Below, in pieces: positions 51,266-60,526 of a DNA stretch of 64,000 nt. Source of the DNA: Streptomyces sp. B3I8 (lineage in GTDB: Bacteria > Actinomycetota > Actinomycetes > Streptomycetales > Streptomycetaceae); assembly GCF_030816915.1 (NCBI RefSeq), contig NZ_JAUSYN010000001.1:400795-464794 (forward strand), read 5' to 3'. Each line of letters opens with the position of its first letter. The first letter of the stretch is position 1. The translations under genes and the position numbers were made by a program. Under the pieces are notes generated by a model. It was given only the letters and a program-made list of their open reading frames with translations. It was not told the origin of the DNA and did not search any database.

Positions 51266-52078
51266 TCAGAAGCCGGGGAAGAGGGACTGCAGGTCGGCAA
51301 GGGTGAGGGTTCCGGTGGCCTGGAGGGCGTCCGTGGGCCGGTGGCGGCCGTAGACGAGGCGCAGTACGGCTTCCGCCGTGCCGGCGAGGGTGCCGGCCGG
51401 GTGGGCCGATTCGCACGGGTACAGGTGCAGCTCGGCGCCCAGGTCCAACAGCATGGTGGCGGCCGGGTCGGTCAGGGTGAGGGTGAGCTGCGCCGGGGCG
51501 AGCCGGGTGAGGGTGTCGGCGTCCCGGAAGCGGGTGGCGACCAGGTCCAGCCGCTGCCACAGCAGTTCCGCTTCCGGTGCGGGGATGGTGGCCTCCGGGT
51601 CCAGCGCGGCCTCGATGTCCCAGGCGTGGACGGACTGCTCGGAGAGCCGGTAGCCGGCGTAGGCGGGTACATCGAGCAGGCCCGCAAAGTACGGGACGCG
51701 CACCGACCGCTGCTGCGGCGCGTTGAGGGAGTCCAGCACATGCAGGTGGCGGGCGTCGGCGTCCTGCCAGGCTTCGCGCTGGGCGAGTGGGGACAGCGCG
51801 TTCCACCGCTCCCACACCGGCTGCAAGTCCTCCCGCCTGGGTCCGGTCGCGTCGCCTGTGATACCGCGTCGGAGGAGAGTGGTGGAGATTTCGGCGGCGC
51901 TGCCCAGGTGGGAGAGGACTTGGGCGATGCTCCATCCGCCGGCTTTCGAGGGCCGGTCCAGTTCTTCCGCGGAAAGGGCGCCGACGGTACCGGCCAGGCG
52001 TGCGGAACTGGTGTGCAGGGCCGCGAGCCAGGGGCGCAGAGCGCAGCGAGCGTCGGCGGTGATCGTCTGTGTCGTCAT
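51266..52078 (-). CDS. DinB/maleylpyruvate isomerase-like (mycothiol-dependent) protein (270 aa)
   Basis: N-terminal DinB-2 four-helix domain: LRPWLAALHTSSARLAGTVG, GGWSIAQVLSHLGSAAEIST with the metal-binding His, and LSEQSVHAWDIEAALD with a second HAWD motif. C-terminal SCP2-like domain follows. This two-domain arrangement is that of actinobacterial MDMPI proteins, mycothiol S-transferases or isomerases. Starts 7 nt after the crotonase stop. Confidence 0.85.
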   Translation of the reverse strand: MTTQTITADARCALRPWLAALHTSSARLAGTVGALSAEELDRPSKAGGWSIAQVLSHLGSAAEISTTLLRRGITGDATGPRREDLQPVWERWNALSPLAQREAWQDADARHLHVLDSLNAPQQRSVRVPYFAGLLDVPAYAGYRLSEQSVHAWDIEAALDPEATIPAPEAELLWQRLDLVATRFRDADTLTRLAPAQLTLTLTDPAATMLLDLGAELHLYPCESAHPAGTLAGTAEAVLRLVYGRHRPTDALQATGTLTLADLQSLFPGF

Positions 52079-52085
52079 GTCGTTC

Positions 52086-52853
52086 TCAGTTGTTCTGGTA
52101 GGCGAGGTCGGCGGCGGTGAGGCCTTCGAGGGCCATGCCGAGCTGGAGGCCCTCGGCCATGCGGCGGCTGATGCGCTGGCGCAGGGTGACGGCGAGGTAG
52201 CGGGTGAGGAGCTGGGGCTTGGCGGCCAGGTCCTCGGCGAGTTCCTGGGCGCGGGGCAGGACCTTCTGAAGCGGCAGGACTTCGGCGACGGCGCCCCAGC
52301 GCTCGGCCTGCTCGGCGGTGAAGGAGCCCTGGGTGAGGGTGAGGTAGCGGGCGCGGTTGACGCCGAGGGCTTCCTCCCAGGCGATCTGGATGCCGTCGCC
52401 GGGGACGATGCCGAAGGTGAGGTGGGGGAAGTCGGAGAAGACGGTGGTGTCGGCGGCGACGACGATGTCCGCGAGCAGGGCGTACTCGCTGTGGACGGAG
52501 GCGGGGCCGTTGACCGCGGCGATGACGGGCATCTCCAGGTCGACCAGGCGCTGCAGCACGCGGCGGCCCTCGGCGATGGTGCGATCCCACTGGGCGGGCT
52601 TGGTGATGTCGCCCAGGCTGGCACCGTCGATGTCGGTCATGAACCGGTCGCCCGTGCCGGTGAGGACCAGGACCCGGTTGGCGCGGTCCTCGCCGATCTC
52701 GTACAGGGCGCGCGGGAGGTCGGTGTGGGTGGTGCCGGTGAAGGTGGCCGGCCCGTCGTCGGTGTGGAAACGCAGGGTGAGCACGCCTGATGCGGTGCGG
52801 CTCATCGCCAGGTTCTTGAACGCCGTGAAGTAGGACGGGATCTGCTCGGACAC
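52086..52853 (-). CDS. Enoyl-CoA hydratase/isomerase (crotonase) family protein (255 aa)
   Basis: Crotonase fold. The oxyanion and catalytic segment reads AAVNGPASVHSEYALLADIV with SDFPHLTFGIVPGDG after it. His/Glu and Asp at these places match 6-oxocamphor hydrolase-type beta-diketone hydrolases more than classical hydratases. A GTG at 52853 is the start since GAGGAG lies 6-8 nt before it; the upstream frame opening at 52871 lacks one. First gene of the operon crotonase-DinB-SDR. CoA dependence not shown. Confidence 0.88.
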   Translation of the reverse strand: MSEQIPSYFTAFKNLAMSRTASGVLTLRFHTDDGPATFTGTTHTDLPRALYEIGEDRANRVLVLTGTGDRFMTDIDGASLGDITKPAQWDRTIAEGRRVLQRLVDLEMPVIAAVNGPASVHSEYALLADIVVAADTTVFSDFPHLTFGIVPGDGIQIAWEEALGVNRARYLTLTQGSFTAEQAERWGAVAEVLPLQKVLPRAQELAEDLAAKPQLLTRYLAVTLRQRISRRMAEGLQLGMALEGLTAADLAYQNN

Positions 52854-53167
52854 GAAAGGCTCCTCGGTCAAGGGCGAGCGGGCGTTCCGCTCTGTGCCTC
52901 CTACTCAACTCCTGGCCCGGTCTGCTGCACAGTGCCTGGCCAGAGCACCCTCCGAGGGCGGCCATAAGCTCCGGTGATGGCATCGGACCTGCGTCCGGCC
53001 GGATCGCACGCGGGTGTTCCCCAAAGCGGCAACGGCCTGCCGTGGTGGCATCGCGGTGCTCGTGCCCACCCTGACCAAGAGCACGGCGTAGGTGACGGAC
53101 AGCGACATTACGTCGGTTCCGCAGACGTGCGTGGTGTGTCACTTGCTGCACGTGATGCGATAGGCGC
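52854..53167. other. Divergent promoter region of the crotonase operon and LysR
   Basis: No gene. It holds the start regions of the LysR gene (+) and the crotonase operon (-). An ATGCG-N5-CGCAT dyad overlaps the LysR start (53155-53169), a plausible autoregulation site. Confidence 0.4.
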
Positions 53168-54088
53168 ATGGAGATCCGAGCGATGCGCGCGTTCGTGGCA
53201 GTGGCCGAGGAGGGAGGCCTGTCCGCGGCGGCACGGCGGCTGCACATCAGCCAGCCCGCCCTGTCCCAGACAGTGAACGCACTGGAACGCGAGTTCGGCG
53301 CGCAGTTGCTGATCCGCAGCTCCACCGGCGTGCAGACCACACCCACCGGTCTGACCCTGCTCGCCGAGGCCCGTGCCGTCCTGGCCCGCTACGACCAGGC
53401 ACTGGCGGTCATGACCGCCCGCACCGGGGAGAGCGCTACGACACTGCGCATCGGCATCCCGCTGGAGCTGCCCGCCGACCTGCTGTCCAGAGCGCTGCTC
53501 GACCTGGCCGTCGCCTATCCCGGCACACGCGTCCAGGCCCGGCACCTGTCCACCTCCGCGCAGCTGGTGGAACTGCGCAAGGGCGACCTGGATCTGGGGC
53601 TGCTGCGAGAACGCCCCCTGGGGCAGGAACTCGACGCGATGCTGGTCGTCGAAGAACGCCTGGGAGTTCTCCTCGCGGCGGAGCGAGCCACAGAACTGGC
53701 CGGCCCCGACGGCATCCGCCTCGACACCCTGACCGGACTGGACTGGGTCGGTTTCACCCGCTCCGGCAGCCCCGCCTGGTACGACGAACTCACCGCCATC
53801 CTGCGCAGCCACGGCATCGACCCGGGCGCGCAGGTCCCCGAAGGACAGCCACTGATCGCCGAGGTGAAACTCGCCTCCGTCAGCGCCGGCCACGCCTTCA
53901 CCCTGGCGCCTCCGGGCTGGTCCCAGCCCCTGCCCGACACCGTCACCTGGTTCCCACTGGCCGGCCATCCCCTCGTCCGCCGCACCTGGGCTGTGTGGAA
54001 CGCGGGATCCCACCGCCGCGACCTCGGCCACCTCATCGCCGCCCTGGACCAGCCCACCGCTCAAGAAGCATCCACCACCGCCGGTTGA
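53168..54088 (+). CDS. LysR-family regulator (306 aa)
   Basis: MEIRAMRAFVAVAEEGGLSA then AARRLHISQPALSQTVNALE is the HTH, followed by the periplasmic-binding-like effector domain (TLRIGIPLELPADLLSRALL, GDLDLGLLRERPLGQELDAM). Divergent from the crotonase-DinB-SDR operon, the likely target. Confidence 0.92.
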   Translation: MEIRAMRAFVAVAEEGGLSAAARRLHISQPALSQTVNALEREFGAQLLIRSSTGVQTTPTGLTLLAEARAVLARYDQALAVMTARTGESATTLRIGIPLELPADLLSRALLDLAVAYPGTRVQARHLSTSAQLVELRKGDLDLGLLRERPLGQELDAMLVVEERLGVLLAAERATELAGPDGIRLDTLTGLDWVGFTRSGSPAWYDELTAILRSHGIDPGAQVPEGQPLIAEVKLASVSAGHAFTLAPPGWSQPLPDTVTWFPLAGHPLVRRTWAVWNAGSHRRDLGHLIAALDQPTAQEASTTAG

Positions 54089-54189
54089 AGCCACATCGCC
54101 GGTCGGAGGACATCACTCCGGCCGCCGGGACCGCGCCCAGCCTGCCGATGTCAATTGACTCGGAGCTACCGACGGTTACCGATGAGGGG

Positions 54190-54460
54190 TTACGACACAG
54201 CTTCTGCCAGCCATTGTCGCGGGTGGCGGTAGTCGTAGCCCTTGTCGGCGTGGAGTTCGGCGGGCCTGCGCCGACGGGGTCCTCGGCGGGAGCGGATCGG
54301 GGGTATGCCTTTCACGAGCGGGATCAGGGCCTGGCTGTCGTGGACGTTGGTCCCCGAGATGCCGATGGACAGGGGCAGGCCGGTCCGCTCGGTGATCAGG
54401 TGGATCTCCGAGCCCCCGGCCGGGGGCAGGGCGATCAGGTCGCCCGCGTCGTGGCCCATG
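54190..54460 (-). pseudogene. IS4/IS5-type transposase fragment
   Basis: Reads LIALPPAGGSEIHLITERTG, LPLSIGISGTNVHDSQALIP and PAELHADKGYDYRHPRQWLA: the central catalytic part (HADKGYD) of a DDE transposase. Both ends are missing; upstream it runs straight into the 29-bp tandem repeats. Confidence 0.75.
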
Positions 54461-54463
54461 ACA

Positions 54464-54580
54464 GGGAGGTAGGCCACCTCTGCATGACGACGGGGAGGTA
54501 GGCCACCTCTGCATGACGACGGGGAGGTAGGCCACCTCTGCATGACGACGGGGAGGTACGCCTCCTGTGCATGACGGCCG
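54464..54580. repeat. 29-bp tandem repeats, three perfect copies plus one degenerate
   Basis: The unit starts GGGAGGTAGGCCACCTCTGC and ends ATGACGACG. Perfect copies: 54464-54492, 54493-54521 and 54522-54550; a fourth, altered copy ends at about 54580. Each unit holds an imperfect dyad AGGTAGGCCACCT. There are no spacers, so this is not a CRISPR. Confidence 0.9.
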
Positions 54581-54780
54581 TGACCTCCCGTGTGTGTGCC
54601 GTCGACTGGACGACCGCCGGCCGGATCGTCTCCCAGCTCGCCGCGTACGGCCACCGGGCGGACTTCCTCGCCACCCGCTTGGCGGGGGAGGCCCTCAACC
54701 CCCGGGACTCTGGCGCCCGCTGGTGCTCCTCGGTCATGCTGCGGGAGCTGAGCCCCATGATCGGACGGAGTCCCGCATGA
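54571..54780 (+). CDS. Small hypothetical protein (69 aa)
   Basis: MTAVTSRVCAVDWTTAGRIV SQLAAYGHRADFLATRLAGEA then PRDSGARWCSSVMLREL. It looks like the end of a larger plasmid-type hypothetical protein and begins inside the degenerate fourth repeat unit. The stop overlaps the next start (ATGA). Family not identified. Confidence 0.4.
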   Translation: MTAVTSRVCAVDWTTAGRIVSQLAAYGHRADFLATRLAGEALNPRDSGARWCSSVMLRELSPMIGRSPA

Positions 54781-55109
54781 TCGTCTTCGAAGTCCCCGCC
54801 GGTGAGCTCGTCGACGAGCTGAACCGCCAGGCCGCCGAAGCCGGTATCACCGACCCGGCGATCGTCTCCCTGATCGGGGCCGCCGACTCCTTCACCGTCT
54901 CGACCATGCCCGAAGGCGACGCGCTCAAGGACACCATCACCACGTACGGCCTGCCCGGCGAGATGACCGGCACCGGCGAGATCCGCAACGGTTTCGTCCA
55001 CCTCCACGTCGTCATGGGCGTCGAAGGCGACCGCGCCATCGCCGGACACCTCCACGAAGCGCACATCGGCACCCACTTCGCCCGCGCCTACGTCCTCCCC
55101 GTCAGCTGA
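54777..55109 (+). CDS. PPC/DUF296-domain protein (110 aa)
   Basis: Single PPC (plant and prokaryote conserved) domain: VFEVPAGELVDELNRQAAEA, AIVSLIGAADSFTVSTMPEG, GEIRNGFVHLHVVMGVEGDR and AGHLHEAHIGTHFARAYVLP. Bacterial members are trimeric and of unclear function, some DNA-related. The ATG overlaps the upstream stop by 4 nt. Stand-alone gene. Confidence 0.8.
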   Translation: MIVFEVPAGELVDELNRQAAEAGITDPAIVSLIGAADSFTVSTMPEGDALKDTITTYGLPGEMTGTGEIRNGFVHLHVVMGVEGDRAIAGHLHEAHIGTHFARAYVLPVS

Positions 55110-56054
55110 TCAGCCCCTGCGCGGCGGCATGTGCGTCCAGCCCGTGAGACGGCCCGCAGGCTCAAGGCGCCCGGGCGGGGGCCGTCACGCTCCCCGCCCG
55201 GGCGCCTGGCCCGTTCACCCCGCCCACCCGTACTCGTCCTGCACGCCCCGTCCGGCGTCCCGCTCGTCGCCGTCGAGGAGGCCGTTCACCGCGCCCTCGG
55301 TGAACTCCGTCTCGCCGTCACCGTGCGCCTGAAGGCCGCCGAACCGCCTGCGGACACGTCCGCTGTCACCGTGACGCCCTGGTGCCCAGCTGCCATGTCA
55401 GGCAGCGCTCGGTGGGGCGGATGCCCGGTCGACGACGCATCCCGATCAGTCGGAGGTCTCAGCGCGGCGGGGGAGGACGAGTGCTTTCCGCTGCGGTGCC
55501 GACCGGCAGGGCGCGTACCGCCGCCGCCGCACCCCGCCCGCGCCGGCGCAGGGAGAGCCAAGCCGGCCAAGGTTCCCACCGGGGCCTGCGGCGCCCACCT
55601 GCACGGCTGCGGGGGCGCGGGGGGCCCAGAGGCGAAGACGCCATGCCGCGCAGCTGGTCTCGCGCCGGCCCCTTCGCCTCCCGGCCGCAGGGACGGGCAC
55701 CAAGCGGCACGGCCACATCGTTGTCATGGATGCACCGGGGGAGACCGTCCGGCTGCGCGCGGAACCAGCCCGCAACACCGCAGCAACTGGCTGCTCCGCG
55801 CATGGAACAGCAAGGAGTCCTGTGCCCGACGAACTTACCGTCCTGTGCCCGACGAACTTACCGATGCCGCCGCGCCGGTCATCCGGCTGCAACCGGACTT
55901 CCGTCCCGCAGCGTTCCTCTCCCGAACCGACAAGCTCTCGTGCACTGGAATCCTTGAGGGCCTTGAGCCGACTGGATGCGGAGGTGGTCTGCTTCGGCGG
56001 CCTGGGTGTCGTCGAGCTCCCGGTCCTCGCCGTCCTGCTCACCGCCGGCGCCGA
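55110..56054. other. 940-bp stretch without an identifiable gene
   Basis: All frames are Arg/Pro/Ala-rich or antisense. It includes a 23-bp tandem duplication (55818-55863). It separates the PPC gene from a helicase fragment and is probably decayed helicase and transposon DNA. Confidence 0.4.
55818..55863. repeat. 23-bp tandem duplication
   Basis: TCCTGTGCCCGACGAACTTA-CCG occurs twice in a row (55818-55840 and 55841-55863) in non-coding sequence. Confidence 0.8.
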
Positions 56055-56225
56055 TGATCCATCCTCGTCGCGCCGTACGTGCACCTTGTGCTGCCCGTGG
56101 GTGCGGGCGCGGGAGGCGAGCTGCTCGACGAGTCGTTCATCATGCGGGCGCAGGCCCTGGAGTACGGCCACGAGCGGCTTGAAGCCGGCGCTGGCGACCA
56201 TGTCGGCCGGGTCCTCGTCCCGCTC
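56055..56225 (-). pseudogene. Fragment of a second telomere-associated helicase
   Basis: The minus strand reads EDPADMVASAGFKPLVAVLQ GLRPHDERLVEQLASRA, then HKVHVRRDEDG. It is nearly identical to part of the truncated helicase at 60265-62253 (FKPLVAVLQGLRSHDERLVE...). About 55 residues remain, from the end of the helicase core. Relic of a duplicated end gene. Confidence 0.75.
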
Positions 56226-56297
56226 GGATCCAGGTCCTAGTCTGGTTGTCCGATGTGTTGCGGCCGTCAGACCGGACGGTCGTGACGGGGGGCGCTG

Positions 56298-56909
56298 TCA
56301 GGGAGTGGCTTCGATGGCTTCGCCTGGATGTGCAGGATGCCGGCGGCGGGCGCGCGATGCGCGCAGATTCAGGGCGTTGCCGCAGGTCTTCATGTCGTGC
56401 CAGACGCGTGTGCCGTTGCGTGACCGGTCGTAGAACGCCGCGCCGCAGGCCGGGTTCTTGCACGTCTTCAGTCGGCTCAGAGTGCCGGTGTGGGAGGCCA
56501 GCAAGGTCTCCAGGTGAATCAGTGATGCGACGGCGGCAGCGCCGTCGTCTCGGGGTGCATAGGTCAGGCGGCCGTCGCGGAATGTGATGTCGGCTTCCAG
56601 CGGGTGCGGCGTGCCGTCATCGACGTCGCCGGCGAGCCAGCCGCGCATGAGGCTGCGGAGATCACGGAGCGCGGCCACATCGTCGCCGCCGATCGTGATC
56701 CGGGGCGCGGTCCGGCCGGTCTGCTCCTGCCAGGTCCGCAACGCTGAGTCGAGCCACGCCTGCGCCGAGGTCTCGTCGGTCAGGAGGTCAGGGATCGAGG
56801 CCGCGGGCATGCTCGCCGAGTTCAGCAAGTCCTGTACGACGCACAACCCCCCGGGAGCTGCTGCCAGACGGAGGCGCCGGGTGCTCTGGGCGGTGTCGTC
56901 GCTGTTCAC
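56298..56909 (-). CDS. CGNR-type zinc-finger protein (203 aa)
   Basis: N-terminal ABATE-like domain (APGGLCVVQDLLNSASMPAA, SAQAWLDSALRTWQEQTGRT, DDVAALRDLRSLMRGWLAGD) and C-terminal CGNR finger CKNPACGAAFYDRSRNGTRV with CGNA, where Ala replaces the usual Arg. A stress-related DNA-binding regulator family. The GTG at 56909 is chosen since the longer frame overlaps the divergent SDR promoter. Confidence 0.85.
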   Translation of the reverse strand: MNSDDTAQSTRRLRLAAAPGGLCVVQDLLNSASMPAASIPDLLTDETSAQAWLDSALRTWQEQTGRTAPRITIGGDDVAALRDLRSLMRGWLAGDVDDGTPHPLEADITFRDGRLTYAPRDDGAAAVASLIHLETLLASHTGTLSRLKTCKNPACGAAFYDRSRNGTRVWHDMKTCGNALNLRASRARRRHPAHPGEAIEATP

Positions 56910-57037
56910 GCTCGCCAGCTTAACCCAACCCGACGCTACCGTCACGCCATGAGTGCTGTCGCGCGACACCCTCATAAGCGTTACGGTGGTGTCATCGTTC
57001 GGCGGTTCACCACGCACCGATCACCCAAGGGACACCC

Positions 57038-57799
57038 ATGAGCACTGCACTGACCGGCACGACCGCACTCGTCACCGGAGCGAGCGGCGGTATCGGCGCC
57101 GCCACCGCCCTGTCACTGGCCGCCCAGGGCGCGAATGTCGCGCTGGCCGCCCGGCGCAAGGATCGCCTCGACGAACTCGTCGAGCGCATCAAGGCCGACG
57201 GCGGCACCGCCGTCGCGATCGAAACCGACATCACCGACCGCACGCAGGCGACCGCCATGATCGAGCAGACCGTCGCAGCCTTCGGCGGCCTGGACACCCT
57301 CGTCAACAACGCCGGAATCATGCTGCTCGGCCCCGCCGAGAGCGCCCCCATCGAGGAATGGGACCGGATGATCGCCCTCAACGTGCAGGGCCTGCTGTAT
57401 GCCACCCACGCCGCACTGCCGCACCTGCTCGCCGCGGCCGTGGGCCCCCGCGCAACAGCCGACATCGTCAACATCAGCTCCCTGGCCGGTCGCGTCCCCA
57501 TAGCCGGCTCCGCCGTCTACAGCCTGACCAAGCACGGCGTCGGAGCCTTCACCGAAGCGCTGCGCCAAGAGGTCACCGGCCGCCATGTCCGCGTGTCCCT
57601 GATCGAACCCGGCCCCGTCGCCACCGAACTGTTCACACACATCCGTCCGGAAATCCTGGAAGCAGGCAAGGACGCCTACGCCAACGCCACTCTCCTGCAC
57701 GCCGAAGACATCGCCGACACCATCACCTACGTGGTCACCCGCCCCGCACGCGTCGTCATGAGCGAACTGCTCGTCCGCCCCGACGGCAGCCAGTGGTAG
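57038..57799 (+). CDS. Short-chain dehydrogenase/reductase (253 aa)
   Basis: LVTGASGGIGAATALSLAAQ, NNAGIML, catalytic Ser in NISSLAG, YSLTK with Tyr and Lys, and PGPVATEL. Classical SDR of about 250 aa, YdfG-like. Divergent from the CGNR gene, which could control it. Followed after 185 nt by an aldehyde dehydrogenase. Confidence 0.9.
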   Translation: MSTALTGTTALVTGASGGIGAATALSLAAQGANVALAARRKDRLDELVERIKADGGTAVAIETDITDRTQATAMIEQTVAAFGGLDTLVNNAGIMLLGPAESAPIEEWDRMIALNVQGLLYATHAALPHLLAAAVGPRATADIVNISSLAGRVPIAGSAVYSLTKHGVGAFTEALRQEVTGRHVRVSLIEPGPVATELFTHIRPEILEAGKDAYANATLLHAEDIADTITYVVTRPARVVMSELLVRPDGSQW

Positions 57800-57984
57800 A
57801 TCCGGCTCACCACACCCGTGGATGCCGACCGGCAGTGAGCCCGCGCCTGCGAGGCAGCGGCCGACTGAGACAGGAAGACGCCTTGGGCGACTGCCCCGCG
57901 CGCAGGCAACAAGGACGAACCGTTTTCACCGAAGCAACCGAGCTTTCCGGGGCAGCGCCCCCGCGTTTCCCTGGAGGAGGAACG

Positions 57985-59424
57985 ATGGCCATCACGCACG
58001 ACACCACCCTGCACCGTCCCCACGTCATGACAATCAACGGCCAACCGGTGGAGGGCGCTGCGACGTTCGGCGTCGTCGATCCCTCCACCGGTGACGTCTT
58101 CGCCCAGGCACCGGACTGCACGCCCGAACAGCTCGACGCGGCGATGCGGGCCGCACAGCTGGCACAGCCGCCGTGGGCGCAGGACGAGGATGCGCGCCGC
58201 AGAGCGCTCCTCACCGCCGCCGACCTGCTGGAGGCGCACGCGGACGACCTGGCCCGCATCCTCATCCGCGAGCAGGGCCGCCCCGCCTCCTTCACCGGCG
58301 AAATGGATCTGGTCGTCGCCTGGCTTCGCTACTTCGGCAACGTCGAGATGCCCCGCGAGGTGCTCATCGACAACGACACCGAATTCATCGAGAAGGTCCA
58401 CAAGCCGCTCGGCGTCGTCGCTGCGATCGCCCCGTGGAACGCGCCCCTGATGCTCGCCATGTGGAAGATCGCTCCAGCCCTCCGCGCCGGCAACACCGTG
58501 GTCCTGAAGCCCTCGCCCTACACACCGCTGTCCACGCTGGCCATGGGCGAACTGCTCCAGAGCGTCGTTCCGGCCGGTGTGCTCAACGTGGTCTCCGGGC
58601 TCGACCCGCTGGGCGCTCGCATGGTGGAGCACCCCGTCCCCCGCAAGGTGAGCTTCACCGGCTCCACGGCCACGGGTAAGAAGGTGGCCGCCTCGGCCGC
58701 GAACAGCCTCAAGCGGGTCACACTCGAACTCGGCGGCAACGACCCGGCCATCGTCCTTCCCGACGCCGATCCAGCCGCCATCGCGGACAGATTGTTCTGG
58801 GGCGGCTTCGTCAACAGCGGCCAGATCTGCCTGGCCGTGAAGCGCGTCTACGTGCACAGCACCATCCGCGACCGCCTGGTCGAGGAACTGGCGGCGCGGG
58901 CGCGAGCCGCGGTCGTCGGCGGCGGTTTCGACCCGCGCACCACCCTCGGCCCGCTGACCAACGCCATGCAGCGCGACAAGGTCGCCCACTTGGTGAGCGC
59001 GGCGATCGACGACGGAGCGGTCGCGGTCACCGGCGGTGAAGCGCCCTCCGGTCAGGGGTACTTCTACCCCCCGACGATTCTGACGAACGCCAAGGACGGC
59101 ATGGCCGTCGTCGACGAGGAACAGTTCGGCCCGGTCATGCCGATCGTCGCGTACGACGACCTCGACGCCGTCATCGAGCAGGTGAACACCTCACCGTTCG
59201 GCCTCACCGCGTCCGTGTGGTCCACCGACCTCGACGCCGCCGCGCGCGTGGCGGCGCGGCTGGACGCCGGTCAGGTCACCATCAACGCCCACGCCAACGG
59301 GCTGCGCCCATACCTTCCGTTCAGCGGCCACAAGGAGAGCGGCATCGGCGTCGAGAACGCCTTGGAGGGCCTCGCGGAATACACCAGCACGACGGTCCTG
59401 ATCCGCCCGAAGCCCACCAGCTGA
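57985..59424 (+). CDS. NAD(P)-dependent aldehyde dehydrogenase (479 aa)
   Basis: ALDH superfamily: WNAPLMLAMWKIAPALRAGN (NAD site), LKPSPYTPLST, GSTATGKKVAASAANSL, catalytic Glu in ELGGNDPAIVL, Cys in NSGQICLAVKRVYVHS, and EEQFGPVMPIVAYDDLD. GGAGGAGG precedes the ATG. Resembles PhaL/AldA-type dehydrogenases of aliphatic or aromatic aldehydes. Lies between two SDR genes; the products may share a pathway. Confidence 0.93.
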   Translation: MAITHDTTLHRPHVMTINGQPVEGAATFGVVDPSTGDVFAQAPDCTPEQLDAAMRAAQLAQPPWAQDEDARRRALLTAADLLEAHADDLARILIREQGRPASFTGEMDLVVAWLRYFGNVEMPREVLIDNDTEFIEKVHKPLGVVAAIAPWNAPLMLAMWKIAPALRAGNTVVLKPSPYTPLSTLAMGELLQSVVPAGVLNVVSGLDPLGARMVEHPVPRKVSFTGSTATGKKVAASAANSLKRVTLELGGNDPAIVLPDADPAAIADRLFWGGFVNSGQICLAVKRVYVHSTIRDRLVEELAARARAAVVGGGFDPRTTLGPLTNAMQRDKVAHLVSAAIDDGAVAVTGGEAPSGQGYFYPPTILTNAKDGMAVVDEEQFGPVMPIVAYDDLDAVIEQVNTSPFGLTASVWSTDLDAAARVAARLDAGQVTINAHANGLRPYLPFSGHKESGIGVENALEGLAEYTSTTVLIRPKPTS

Positions 59425-59611
59425 CCGCATCGCCGTCCAACCCAGCCCTCTTTGGCCCGCCGCCTGTCGTCTGCCCGGGCCGAGAGCCGACACCGCCCCG
59501 CCACGTCGAGGCGTGGTGGTGGGGGAGCGGCGCTCAAAAAAACCTCTTGAGCCATCGGTTCGGAACAGGCCGTGCAGGCCTTGCACACGCACAAGCGATC
59601 AGGAGCACATC

Positions 59612-60526
59612 GTGACCACAAACGCCCAGCCCACGGACGCACAGCCCGCGTCCAGCCGTCCTGCCGGCCACGGGGACGTGCGCATCTGGTTCATCACCGG
59701 CGCCTCGTCGGGTATCGGTCTGGCTCTGGCCCAGGCGGCGGCCGGCAGGGGAGACAACGTCGTGGCGCTGGCCCGCCGCACCGACGCCCTCACACCTCTG
59801 ACCGAGCAATACGGCTCACAGGTGCTGGCGGTTGCGGCCGACGTGCGCCTCCCCGAGCAGCTGCGTGCCGCGGTCGCGGCAGCCATCCGGGCATTTGGCC
59901 GCATCGACGTGGTCGCCAACAACGCCGGATACGGCCTGTTCGGCGCGGTCGAGGAGAGCACGGATGCCCAAGCGCGCGGCATCTTCGACACCAACGTCTT
60001 CGGTGTCCTCAACGTCCTGCGCGCCGTCCTACCCGTCCTGCGCGCCCAGGGCAGCGGACACATCCTGCAGGGCTCGTCCTACTACGGACAGACCGCCCAC
60101 CCCGGCGTCGGTCTGCTCGCCGCCACCAAGTACGCCGTCGAAGGACTCACCGACGCCCTCACCGGCGAACTCGCCCCCCTGGGCATCAAGGTGACCCTCG
60201 TCGAACCCGGCCCCACCGCCATCGCCTTCCTGTCCGCACTCGACGTCGCCGACACCCTCCCCGACTACGACCCCACCGTCCGCACCGTCCAGAAGAGCAT
60301 CGGCGAACTGCCCGCCACGGCGTTCAACACCACTGAGCGTGTCGCCACCGCCATCCTCACCGCCGTCGACGCCGACCAGCCGCCCCTGCGCCTGGCCACC
60401 GGCACCACCGCCGTCAGTGAGATACGCGCAGCGCTCCAGACCCGCCTGGCCGAACTCGACACGTGGGAAACGATCAGCGCCAGCGTCGACACCCCCACCC
60501 CCGCCGACCACACCGGCCAGGCATGA
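59612..60526 (+). CDS. SDR-family protein lacking the catalytic tyrosine (304 aa)
   Basis: FITGASSGIGLALAQAAAGR, NNAGYGLFGAVEEST, LQGSSYYGQTAHPG, then VGLLAATKYAVEGLTDALTG. The SDR Tyr (YxxxK) is Leu (LAATK). The GTG at 59612 has AGGAG 6 nt upstream. Ends at a perfect hairpin that also terminates the opposing helicase. Possibly a non-catalytic or altered-substrate reductase; a sequence error is not excluded. Confidence 0.88.
   Translation: MTTNAQPTDAQPASSRPAGHGDVRIWFITGASSGIGLALAQAAAGRGDNVVALARRTDALTPLTEQYGSQVLAVAADVRLPEQLRAAVAAAIRAFGRIDVVANNAGYGLFGAVEESTDAQARGIFDTNVFGVLNVLRAVLPVLRAQGSGHILQGSSYYGQTAHPGVGLLAATKYAVEGLTDALTGELAPLGIKVTLVEPGPTAIAFLSALDVADTLPDYDPTVRTVQKSIGELPATAFNTTERVATAILTAVDADQPPLRLATGTTAVSEIRAALQTRLAELDTWETISASVDTPTPADHTGQA

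Noticed and set aside
54464..54580. 29-bp repeats as a CRISPR array
   Set aside because: Units are directly adjacent with no spacers and no cas genes are present; it is a plain tandem repeat.
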